Positions 53,401 through 64,000 of a stretch of DNA of 64,000 nucleotides are shown here, piece by piece; the first letter of the stretch is position 1; each line of letters opens with the position of its first letter. The DNA is from Tetrahymena thermophila SB210 (lineage: Eukaryota; Ciliophora; Oligohymenophorea; Hymenostomatida; Tetrahymenidae): contig NW_002476188.1 in NCBI RefSeq assembly GCF_000189635.1, forward strand, positions 248,001-312,000. Reading direction: 5' to 3'. A program made the position numbers and the translations under genes. The notes under the pieces were generated by a model. The model was not told the origin of the DNA. It did not search any database and saw only the letters and a list, made by a program, of their open reading frames with translations.

Positions 53401-55070
53401 AGCTAAAATTAAACTCTAAGCGAAGAAAAGAAGGTTAGATATGGTTTGATGTTAAAAAAAGATTAGTGTTTTGGATAATATGGATTTTTTACTGGTTGTG
53501 AATAAATTACTCTTGCTACAAGCACCAAATTTACTACTCTTATAACTATTAATAGAGATGATTTATTTACAATAATAAAAGAAAATAAAAATGAATTTGA
53601 AAAATTTATGGAGATTAAAGACAAAATGGCACTTCAAGGTAATTTAATTAACTTAATGATACCTTGCTTATGCTGCCAACAATTTTCTCATGATTCAAAT
53701 TTTTGTCCTTATACACATAAAGTAAAAGATCCTTACTATTAATGTGTAGGAGTATACTAAAATTTGTAGCAAGTCAGATCTGAATTTCCATGTAGAAGAA
53801 AAAAGTAGAAAATAAAAAATATATAATAGTAAGCTATGATACATGAGAAAGCCTATCAGTTTGTGATTGATTATGGCTTGTTTGAATTTTTAGATAATTA
53901 AACTGATGATAAAGAATATCTAGATGAAGAAGACAGCAAAATTGATAGCCTAGATGAAGCAGAGTTAGTAATGAATAGAAGAGATCTAAGACTTAAATCA
54001 AACTTTTTTAACCAAAAAGTACCAAAAAATAAAAAAGAATAAAATTCTAGTGAAAAAAGAGATGATGAGAGTAGCAGTGAAGAAGCAACTGAACAATCTT
54101 AGAAAGTAAAATATTACCTTATTTAAATAATAACAAATATTTATGAAAAAATATTAAAATAAATGAATAAAATAATTTTCTTATTTTAAAAATTACTTAA
54201 TAGGATTTGTATCCAGAAAAATAATAGACAACTGAAAAAAATAATCCTAACAGCAAAACATATTTTTAAGATGAAGATACATCCAAAGACAAGCGTTCAA
54301 GTTTTGTATTAAGATCACCTATCTCAAATTTTGATAATGAAACCAATGAATATAACAATGAAAGTGAGCACAAATCAGTGAGTTTTAAACATTTAAAAAG
54401 GTGTTCTATTGAAAAAGATTATACATACCAGAATAGTGTGATAAATCCATTTAGTATATTAAAAAATAATGAAACAATTGCTAAAAATCTTTGCTCTAAT
54501 CTTTATCAAAATATTTTTTCTATGCTAAATAAGGCAATCCCTAGAATGTTAAATAAATTACCATAACAAAATTCTATTCACAAGCAGAGTTTTGATAATA
54601 CCAAAAATGAAGATAATATTGTAAAACTTAACTCTTTTGAAGAAGTTATTTAAAATAGATAGTAAAGGAAAATTAATTTTCGAGAAAATAATAACCAAAA
54701 TCCTTTATGCAGTAACCATAGCAATATAAATTGTTGTTAAAAAGATTCAACTCTTAATCCTTCACAAACTTAACACAATATTAAAATAACAAAATACAAA
54801 CATCAAAATTCTAAACTTTAAAATTCTAAATACTCTTAAGATAATTAGTTTACTTTTAAAGACGTATTAGACTAGATGTTCATTAATGGAATGGATAGGA
54901 TGTGTTCATTTATTAACTTTTTCCCTTAGAATAATTATAACTAAGTATTAAGTCAGTTCTAAAAATATTAGGTTAAATTGCTCGAAAAGATAAAATTTAA
55001 TGTAAAAAAAAGAAAAGTTATCTTGAAAAGGCTAAACTCAAAGAGTAAATTTGGAATTTAAAAAAAATGA
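50476..55070 (+). CDS. CNBD channel-like protein with zinc knuckle, copy H
   Basis: Eight exons, 50476-50691, 50778-51103, 51169-51231, 51462-52487, 52587-52888, 52949-53033, 53403-54105 and 54204-55070, give 1195 residues. The N-terminus (about 201 residues) is split by two extra introns. The channel part has the pre-S1 region (LPKIKKFFFLKT), S1 after IFNPEN, S2 VWVLEMIVQMNTAMYY, S4-like LLLKMKGILQNIKYIEFY, S5 LLLFAHLVSC and pore WSLNIMFSNYNKQPQSKLE, the furthest from a potassium filter. The CNBD-like roll reads KKDQCFGQYGFFTGCEQI, without the cassette Glu or Arg. The zinc knuckle is intact at residues 761-774 (CLCCQQFSHDSNFC). The tail ends in FINGMDRMCSFINFFPQNN and a Lys/Arg-rich stretch. 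It is the last copy of the array; the next gene is on the other strand. The exon 4/5 border is slightly less certain than the rest. Confidence 0.9.
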
Positions 55071-55876
55071 GCTTAATTTTATAAATAATTAGCTTTAGTA
55101 TTCGATCTGTTTTTTTTCATGTGTATATTAATTATTAAAAAATCCTAAATTTAATTTTAATTTTATAAGAAAGAATAAGTAATATTTAAAGTTAATGATT
55201 AGAATGATTTAACAAAATTATGTTAAAATTATTTTATTAATTCTTTGCAATTTCTTAAAGTAAGTAGATATTTTATTTATTTATTAAGTCATAAATTGTA
55301 AAAATATTGATTAAAATTATATTAATAGTAAAATTAAGTTAAAGTAAAATGTATTAAATGATAAATATGTAACGAAATTAAGAAATAAATGTTTGAATTT
55401 ATTTAATTTACTTTTTTTCAGAAGTATAAAAACATCAATCAATCTAATTAAAATTTATTTATATTTTTTAGCTAAATATACATGATAATTATGAATAAAT
55501 GAATATCTAAATTTTGATTTTAATGATATTTTAAATTTGTATATTTAAAGTCAATAATTAGAATATATTAAAAATAATTATTTAAAAAGAATAACCTTTT
55601 TGCTGCATTTGTAATATTTATCCCAGTAATTAAATTATTCAAACAGTTATTAATAACACAAAAAATATTTATTAAAATAATATTAAAATGAAAAATAAAT
55701 CAATTAATAGTGAAATAGATGATTTATGAAGGAAAAAAAGAAAGAATATGATTAAACTATTTTGAATATATAAAAATAATTTTTTTATAATAAGTTAATT
55801 TAATTAAAAACAATATTTATATAGAGGATATTTAAATCAAACTAAATTTTTATTAAAAATTGATATTAGATTTTAA
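55071..55876. other. Convergent intergenic spacer
   Basis: Here 806 bases of AT-rich DNA lie between the stops of copy H (plus) and the HP1-like gene (minus). Only 3' ends are expected, and no coding or RNA signal is seen. Confidence 0.6.
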
Positions 55877-57056
55877 TCACTTTCTTTTTAAGGCTTTGTC
55901 TTCATAAAAATGTACTATGAGATCACTATATCTTTTTAATAAATCGTCAGAGAAAATAAAACTGGGTATAATTTTAATGCCTTATTGCTACTTCCACTAA
56001 ACTAGATACTAAAACTTAGATGTTTTATAGACAGCTTTAGATATTTCTAAAGGAATGTGTTCTTCAAGATTTCCTAAAATTTCAGGTAAGTGTTTTACCT
56101 TATCTTGTGGTTTATCTTATTCCTTTTTGTTTGAATTTGAATTTAAATAATTAAAAATTTTAAAAAATTACATTTTATTCATCAATATCATCCTAACTTT
56201 ATTCTTCTTTCTTTCTTTTTTTATTGAGACTAGTGTTCTTTTATTATTATTATATAGCATCGTGGTCTTCTTTACTTTCTTTTTATTCTAAGTGCTTGAT
56301 ATCTTATTTTTCTTCATTCTATTATTTCTTTTCTTTCTATACATCTTTACCTTCTTCTTCCTCCTCTATTTGTTTACTATTTTATTATTATTACTATTCC
56401 TCTTCTTCTTCTCCTCTTTTCTTGGTGCTTTGCTTTTCCTCATCTACGTCTTCTTATTTAACAACAACTTTGTTTTCTTGTTCTTCATTCTACTCTCCAT
56501 CATCATCTTTTTTACCCTTCATTGAAGAAATAGAAATATTATGGTGATCTTCTACATCTCTTTTTAAATGAGATCCTTCATCTTACTTTACTTTCTCTGC
56601 CTATTTCTCTTTGCTAATAGATATAGGGCTTTTTACTTCTTTTTTTTATATCTTTCCACCGCTTAATTATTGCTTTTTAGATTCACTCCCTTCTTGCAAA
56701 GCACTCGAGCTTTCAAGATTTTCAGAATTTTCTTTTTTTCCTTTATCTTTTAAGGTTTTCAAAAAATTCTCAACAAGTTGCTTTACATTTGACAAATTAG
56801 ATTTGGGTTCCCAAGTTAGCTCTTCGTACCCTTCCCATTTTACTAAAAATAGATCTCTATTCTTTATCTTTTTATAATCTAATATTTTTTCTACAATGTA
56901 GAATTCCTCCTCTTCCTCTTCTTCTTCATCTTCGCTTTCATATTTCTTTTTGTTAATAGCCTTCTCTTTCTTCTCAGCCTTATCTTTACTACCTTGTTAT
57001 TTACCATTTATTTTGGTGTTTTTCTTTGAATTTGCTGTTGTTGTTGTGTCACTCAT
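55877..57056 (-). CDS. HP1-like chromodomain and chromoshadow protein
   Basis: Two exons, 57056-56172 and 56122-55877, split by a 49-base intron, give 376 residues. The Lys-rich N-terminus runs into a Glu block (residues 42-51), directly before the chromodomain (about 52-101: FYIVEKILDYKKI, LFLVKWEGY, LTWEPKSNL). The aromatic cage expected for methyl-lysine binding is complete (Tyr53, then Trp and Tyr of VKWEGY). A long hinge of about 210 residues is very rich in Lys, Glu and Gln, with a basic KKRKKEE end. The C-terminal part (EHIPLEISKAVY, YLVQWKQQQ, IIPSFIFSDDLL, VHFYEDKALKRK) fits a chromoshadow domain, so an HP1-type dimer is expected. Such proteins read H3K9 or H3K27 methylation in ciliate heterochromatin and DNA elimination. 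Which Tetrahymena paralogue it is I cannot say. Sequence on the opposite strand is only a mirror of the Glu/Lys-rich hinge. Confidence 0.9.
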
Positions 57057-57728
57057 TTTAATTAATCTTTTTCAGAAATTTATAGTTAGCTTTATAATTA
57101 CTTTTCTGATATTTACAAAATAAAATAATAATGTCTTTTCGAATTTTAATCAAAAGGCAAACAGATAAACATACTATTAAATTAAATTAATTATAAATAA
57201 ATAAATCATTTGGCTATATTTTGATTAATATCTAAAAATTAATTATATTTTCTTTAATCAAATTAAATTTGCGCTTATAATTCTAAAAAAGTGAGCCTTT
57301 TTGATGAAATATATTCATTTTCCCTCCAAAATACTAAAAAGATATTATTTTTAATTATTCTAAATATATCATTTTTAAAAATAATTGTTTGTTTACAATA
57401 AGCACCGTAAAATATTTATCAAATTAGTCATTTTTTAGAAAATTTTACTTTTCAAAATTAAAATTTAGAGATTCCATACATATCACTAAATTTTTATATA
57501 GCATTTCGGTATAATAAAACAGTTTTACAGTATATAAACAAACAATAAAAAAAAAAAATTAACACATTATGAAATAAATTTGATTGCTCTGTTGCTAAGG
57601 GAAAATTTGATAAAAAATAACTAAAATCAGTGTAAAAAATATAAATGTATGAGATTTAGATTTAATTTAAAATATGTTGAATTTATTAAATAGATTAAAT
57701 ATTCAATATAGAAAAAATGTAAATTTAA
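57057..57728. other. Intergenic spacer upstream of the HP1-like gene
   Basis: These 672 AT-rich bases follow the stop of the large secreted-protein gene and precede the HP1-like start; both genes are on the minus strand. The promoter of the latter should be here. No motif is recognised. Confidence 0.6.
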
Positions 57729-60700
57729 TCAGAATATTATTATTAATAATATTAATGTTATTAAAATATTGAAATTATTCATTATATGTGAGTAGCTTTT
57801 ATCTTCTGAATTCACATTTAATAAAATTACATTCTCAATATTATTTGATTCTAAAGGAGTAATCTTTAATTGGAAATCATGCTTAGGTCTACCTTGTGGA
57901 AAGTTGATACCTATATTATCTCTTATTTAAAGCACAATTTATTTTTTATTCAAGCAATACACTATTATCTTGTCTTCGGTTTCTTCTTCTATATGTGAAA
58001 CTTAAACAGAATATATTTTAGGATCAATTTCTGAAATTTTCAGGTGGCTTTATATTAAATAGTATGAAGTATTCTAATAGCTTTCAATAGAATAAAGTGC
58101 CACTGTCATATCAAAGCTATCACTTATCAACAAGGTATGCTTCTTTCCTTTGAAACCTGCTTTCAGAAGCTAAAATGAGTCTCTGTAATAATATGCGCCT
58201 GCACTACTTAGTATCAAATCTGAACTCTTATCTAAGGAAAAAGTTACATCGAAAATGTAAGAATCTGCAAATTTTATCCAAAATTTATTATCTGAATATT
58301 GGATAATAGATAATATTTTATCAGTCTACTCAACCTTAAAATAAGATAAAAGGTCTTTCAAGTTTTTATAATAATACTTTATATTATTGCTGTTACTGAA
58401 ATTTACCACATTTATAATTCCATCGCAATAAAATGTAAGCTGTAATTTTAGCTAGTTTATTACGTTATAGCTTATTACATTTATTTGAGAAGGAGGGTAA
58501 TTTGTGCTCATTTTTAGCATTTTTAAATTTTTTTTCATTTTAATTTAATATGCATTATTTGTTTCAGAATTTATCATCCATATCTATTCATCAATTGTTA
58601 TTATCTTGGAATAGTCTTATAATTTATTGCGATTTAATGGATAAAGAGAGAAGTTATCAATGCTATATTAAAATATTTAGCAATCTAATATTTATATTTT
58701 ATTAATCGAACCATCACTTCCCAAGTTTAATTAGGCATTCTAAATTTACATGTATTCTTAACCAATTATGTAGACGTTGACAGAAAAGGATGTTGCTTCT
58801 ATTTACTTGTAAGAAGCTGAGTCATATAGAACTACTTCATAATCAGAGAAATTTTTTTCAAGAACTAACAAATTATTTCCATAAATTAGTTTATCTTTCA
58901 TCAGAATCACTTTTAAACCATAAAAAAGTGTAAAAGCATTATAATCAATTTAATTTATTTTTGATTAAATTCTATTTAAAATTGTAGCATAACTTGAATC
59001 TAATAGTTTCCAACCCAAAATGCATGAATTAATGATTTGCTAATCATCAAAAAATAGAGTTGTCCCATTTTCAATTTTTTCATCTTAAATTTGTGTTCTC
59101 AGCTTCTAAATTTAGTCAGAATTTTAATCAACAAATCCGTTTTTAGTAGAAGCATCTCTGATAATTTAAAAATTAACATTTAGCTCTTCTTGATTTTTAA
59201 ATTTAAATTGCAATTGACTCTATAATATCAGCGAATTTTCGTACACTTATTCATTATGGTATAGGCTATATTCTAAGGAATTCTCTTTAAAGATCACAGA
59301 GCATTTTGTGATAGGAGATATTAAACAAAAGGCTTTTGAATTAAATATAGCTTTTATAGAATAGTGATTTCCTTCATTTAAATCAAGCATTGAATAAAAT
59401 TAATTTTAAGAAAATACATTATTTACTTTGTAGAGATAAAATAAATTATTATCCGTTTTCAATATCAAGTACTCTACTTCTTCTCTAATAGGAATGAATG
59501 AAAAACTATTAACAGGAATTGTTGCAAGAGATCTAAGAAAACAAGGTTTATTTGAATTGAAATCTAGATACGAATATTGGGCTACTAGCTTTTATTCTGC
59601 ATTTTAAACTACAATAAAAAATGTTGAGCTAAACAAGATAATTTCTTACGAGTTATCTGTTGAGAGTTGAGGAATTTCGATTAAATTCTGAGCAAAAGAA
59701 TTTAATAAATAATTATAAACTGCTATGCTTTAATCATTCTTAATGTATAAATAACTTCTAATACAAATTAGCTACTGATAATCTGAGGCATCGAAATTAA
59801 GAACACTCTACTTTACAAAGTTTACAGTTGATTATCTAATTTCAAAATTATATTAAGTGATTTCTTTATCACATTTGATAAAAATAACTCCATTAGACAA
59901 GTCAGATGCAAATTAAAAATCTGTGCATTTTGTTGTTATCTTCTAAAAAGTTAATGTTTAACCTTTCTAGACAGGAAAGTAGATACCAGAAGAATCTTTT
60001 AAAGTAAATACACCTTGATTATCTATTTTTTCAATAGGAGAATTAAATTTCTATTAAGCCTCATAGGTTAATACTTTTCCAAAATTAGCTGTTTAATTAG
60101 CAAATGGTGTCATAGCATAGATTTTATATTAGCTTTCATTCTCTTTTTCAACTATTATTGAAGAGAATAGGCCATCAGTCTTATACTATGCTTAGATGTT
60201 TGATATTGATAACTATTCATTCTCAGACATTACAGAAGTCTAAGTAAGTGCAATACTTGCGAACATTTTCTTTTCTTAAAAGTCTGATTCTGCTAATAGA
60301 TAACTTCCTTCAAAATAGCCATCAATTTAAACATAGTTTTTAGAATTCTTATTTTATTTGAGTTGAATGCTGATTAGATTATTCTTAATCTGAACATGAC
60401 TAGAGCCAGATACATTTACATTAATTGTAATTTTCTTAAAGTATTACTTTTAGTATTAATAAACAGTTAAATCTAAAACCTAGTTTGAATCACCTATAAG
60501 CATTATTGAAGGGTTTTAGACTCTGAAAGGGGTAAAGATTTAAACTGATGGTTTATCATCTAGGTTTACCTTGATTATTACATTCTTTATAAACTTGTAA
60601 ACATCGCTAATCATACCATCAAATTAGTAAATTTATTAGTTCTTTTAAATATTATAAACGAATGTATACATAAATGGCATTTTATTTAAATTGTCAAAGA

Positions 60701-61703
60701 TAAGTATATCATCATCAATCAAGATAGATTTTTTAATACTTTAATTTATATAGCCAGTTTTGAATATCTCCAAACCACCTTCATTCCCAAATTTATTCCA
60801 TCTTAACTTGTAAAAGGAAGTAGAAGAAATGTATCTAAAGGTTACAAAAAAATAATCTTTAAAGCTTTAGATACTATTTAGATTTCCATTTTTTATTCCA
60901 GAAAATTAACTTGCTATTAGCTTTTAAGTTTAAAAATTTACTGAAAAAATGTAAAAATGATTTTTTTAATCTTGAATAACCATAGTGCCACTATTTGCAA
61001 AATCAACTTAAATTTGAATATGTTTGCTTAACATTTTGAATTGATCCACTAAAATCAACTTATTCAAACCTATGTTATATGATAATAAGCTAACACTAGC
61101 AGTAGATCTATTAGCACATAACAAGTATACGATATTTTCATTAAATTAAACAGCTACAAATTCATCGAGAGGCAAGTGTGGTAGTTCTCTTGTTACTAGC
61201 TCTTAGTTCACATAAGTAAATTATAGAAGTTTTTAATTAATATTCGATATGATAAAACCAGAAACAGAATTATAAAAACAAGCTTTGATAATTCTTTCAT
61301 TTTATTTTGTTGATCCTATTACTAGATTAGCTAATTCAGTTCTTTTAGGAATACCAGAAATCAGCTGAAGATTAGAATAAATAACAATTATTTATTCCAT
61401 ATGAAATCCAAACCCAAGAAGGTATTTACTATCTTCTGTGTCTTAGAAAGAGCACAGAGCTTCGAATTCGCGACCTTCAAATTTATCGTTAAAATATACT
61501 AAAGGGTTTTAAATTTATTGAGGGGAAAGAAGTGAAGGAAAATCAAAAAACCCAGCTGTGAAATCATAATAATCACCTAAATTCAACAAATATCTCTCAT
61601 TTTTTTGTAAGTAAATAGTATGCTGGGTTATTTATTAGCATCTAGCAAACCCAAGAATTGTAATCAAAATTAACAGAGGTACTATCCTTGAAGGAAGTTT
61701 CAT
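57729..61703 (-). CDS. Large secreted or surface-anchored protein of unknown function
   Basis: One uninterrupted open frame of 1324 codons, from ATG at 61703 to TGA at 57731-57729, reading TAA/TAG as Gln. It is the only gene here without an intron. The N-terminus is a clear signal peptide (MKLPSRIVPLLILITILGFA, then RCQQ). The body has alternating hydrophobic and polar segments of 5-8 residues with recurring Tyr, Phe and Asn, as in beta-sheet or beta-propeller proteins; Cys is rare. I recognise no enzyme motif. The C-terminus is a short hydrophobic run (NFNILITLILLIIIF) that stops with no charged tail, which suggests a GPI-anchor signal or a tail anchor. A secreted or cell-surface role is inferred. 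Ciliate-specific families with this build exist, but I cannot name one. Confidence 0.85.
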
Positions 61704-64000
61704 TTAAATTGATTTTTAGTTGATTTATTTTTATTTATAAATATTGTTAGTAGTAGCTATTATTTGAAATTATGCCATATATAAATTTGGTTTTTTCGAA
61801 TCGAAAAAGATTTTTTAAGAAAAAGAAACTATAATAATAAATCTCAAATTAAAAATAAATTTATAAAAGATTTTCATAAGTAGGATCAGTCATTTATTAG
61901 ATAGTATTTTTGATTCCGGTATTTTAATTTATGATATTTAATACCTTACTATTTCATAAATAAGTTTGACTGATCAGCGCCTTATTAGATATTAAAAAAA
62001 ATTACTTATAAAAATAAAAAATCTATTTTAAAAATTTTATTAATATTAAAAACTAACTTATTAAAGTAACTTAAATTTAAATCACTAGATTTTAAATAGG
62101 TGTGATATTATATTTCTTTTCAAAATGATTTATTTTAAATTTACATGATATTTTATTTACGACTAAAACCATTTTGAATTCTCCTTCAAAAATATAATAT
62201 CATTTAATTAATTAATTTACTCAAAACTCAAAGAATCCATAGATAAAATAATTTTTCTTTTTACTTAAGATTTAAGCATACACTTTATGAAGAATTTATA
62301 TTATTTTAAAATAAATAAATAATAGTTTTTGTTTTTGAATATTATTAAGAATTATTTTTAAGTAATTTTTATTGCGTCTAAAACAACAATACCTGTCTTA
62401 ATATATTTATACTTAAATTACTTATAATAATCATAAATAAATAGATATGACCTAAATAACATAGACGTAGGTAAATAAAATATGATTTAAGAGAAAAAAT
62501 TTTACTTCTCGCATTGCGTAATTTGAGTTAATTATACTAAAAATAGTAAATTTTTTAAGATTTTTAGTAAAAAGATGACGATCTTTCTATTAATAAATTT
62601 TTTGAAATATTAAATTAAGCATAAATTGTCAAATAAATAAAAGTATTTAAAAATAATCATCTATTTTAAATTCAATAATCTATTCATAGTGAAAATAAAA
62701 ATCTAAAAATTCTATGATTTATACCAAAGCCAACATACTCAGTTTGCAATAATTCAAATATGTAAAGAGAAAACAATAAAATTTGAAGTAAAATTTATTT
62801 ATCTAGTTTTTGGAATTAAAATTATTTACTAGTAAAAATCGAATGTTCTTAAAACACTATCATGTATCATTCTATTTTTGAAATCTGAAATTATTAAAAT
62901 AAGTAATTTAAATTTCAAAATTTTTAATTATTGTAAGAAATTAATTTTAAAATGTTAATAGGAAAACAACTAATATTTTATGAATAAACTCTTTATCAAC
63001 TTTAATGTTTTCACATATTTATTTTTTATAAGATGTACTTTAATCTGTAAAATAGCATAAAATAATTTATTTCCTCAATCCAATTTATATATGACTAATT
63101 GAACCATATACACAATTTATTAAGCACTATCAGATAAATTGTTCAAACTGTAATAACTAAAAAGACTAATCAAATAAATTACCTCAATTTTTTAATTTTT
63201 TTTTTTTTTTGCATATTAGGTAGCTTACTTCTATTTAAGTGAGTAACAATTTACAAAAAATAAAGTTAAATTCAAATAATAGTGTTTCCTTACTTAAATT
63301 TATAGCAGAATATAATTCTTTTTATAATTTTTTTTAATTTCCTTTAAATATAATTTTTCCTTTTTATTATTTTTTAAATACTGTAACATACCATCAAAAA
63401 GCTATTTTGTGAGGCATACACTTTTAGAAATCATCTATTACTTAATATTATTTATTTTTAGGAGGGAAAAATTGGTAATTAAGAATTGAAAAGAGAAAAT
63501 ACAATAAATATGTTTGACTATTTTTAGTAATTATTAAATTCAACTAGATTTTAAACATCTTATGTTGATTAAGAGTTTGTATTATTGAAGTATAAAAAAA
63601 CCATAGCTTAAACAAATTAAATTAAGAGTATTTTATTCTTCTAGTTAAAAGTGTTATTGTATGAATTTTATTAGCATGTTGAGTTTAAATTTGATTGAGT
63701 GGAGTAGTTTACTATGAAAAGAGTGGAATGATTTAATTATTTTATAGATTATTTAATGAATATGAGGATGATTCAATGAGTGGCTGATGTATTAAACATA
63801 TGGAAAATTAATAACTGATTCATAGTCATTCATTGTAGTAATCAAAATGCTAATAATGATGCTAAAAATTATAATTTCAAAAGAATGAATATAAGTTTAG
63901 TACTATCAATTAAATTACAGTAATGTGATAGTAATCAAATTAAAAATTGTGGAAATCAATAATTAATGTATTCGTAGATATTTTATTAAATTTTATTATA
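61704..64000. other. Gene-free right end of the window
   Basis: This is 2.3 kb of very AT-rich DNA. It includes the upstream region of the large secreted-protein gene. Short open stretches (for example 63510-63698, 62 codons) are no longer than expected when TGA is the only stop. No RNA gene or repeat is seen. Confidence 0.55.

Noticed and set aside
56224-56547. Ser/Tyr/Phe-rich open frame opposite the HP1-like gene
   Set aside because: It is the antisense image of the Glu/Lys/Gln-rich hinge, where long opposite frames arise without meaning.
63510-63698. Possible 62-codon gene at the right end
   Set aside because: With one stop codon in such AT-rich DNA an open frame of this size is expected by chance; the composition is not like the genes here.
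1-64000. Hundreds of in-frame TAA and TAG codons, suggesting pseudogenes
   Set aside because: They occur evenly in all genes at Gln positions of known families, and genes end only at TGA, as in the Tetrahymena nuclear code.
1-64000. tRNA, rRNA or CRISPR-like features
   Set aside because: I scanned for GC-richer cloverleaf segments and regular spaced repeats and found none that fold or repeat convincingly.

Overview
The window reads as macronuclear DNA of a ciliate with the Tetrahymena code. It is extremely AT-rich. Long coherent proteins appear only when TAA and TAG are read as glutamine and TGA as the only stop. Genes are cut by short AT-rich GT...AG introns, and coding DNA is rich in Asn, Gln and Lys codons. 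Tetrahymena thermophila or a close relative is the likely source (inference). A standard-code reading breaks almost every gene here into fragments.

Layout, left to right. (1) 1-3506, minus: a channel gene, copy A, cut by the left edge. (2) 4104-12422: three unrelated single genes. These are a small KxDL-like coiled-coil protein (plus), a GPATCH1 splicing-factor homologue (minus) and EMC1, the large lumenal subunit of the ER membrane protein complex (plus). (3) 12999-55070, plus: seven head-to-tail paralogues of the same channel family, copies B to H, about 1170-1466 residues each, separated by 0.7-2.3 kb of AT-rich spacer. (4) 55877-57056, minus: an HP1-type protein with chromodomain and chromoshadow domain. 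(5) 57729-61703, minus: a 1324-residue intronless secreted protein of unknown function. (6) 61704-64000: no gene seen.

The channel array dominates the window. All eight copies share one plan: a disordered Asn/Gln/Ser-rich N-terminus; six membrane segments of the EAG/CNG type; a C-linker; a cyclic-nucleotide-binding-like beta-roll; a CX2CX4HX4C zinc knuckle just behind it; an acidic and low-complexity tail; and, in B to H, a conserved C-terminal motif of the form F-[IV]-W-x-x-D...Y-F-P-x-x-N followed by a basic stretch. Exon borders and intron phases are the same in every copy (2, 2, 1, 2, 0), except that E has lost one intron. This shows one ancestral gene was duplicated.

The functional residues are unusual. 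No copy keeps the potassium filter GYG, and B comes closest with TVGTSP. The phosphate-binding cassette never has both its Glu and its Arg. The S4 segment has few positive charges. The zinc knuckle, by contrast, is intact in all eight. The family therefore looks like an expanded set of atypical, possibly non-potassium or regulatory, channel-like proteins. What they conduct or sense cannot be told from sequence.
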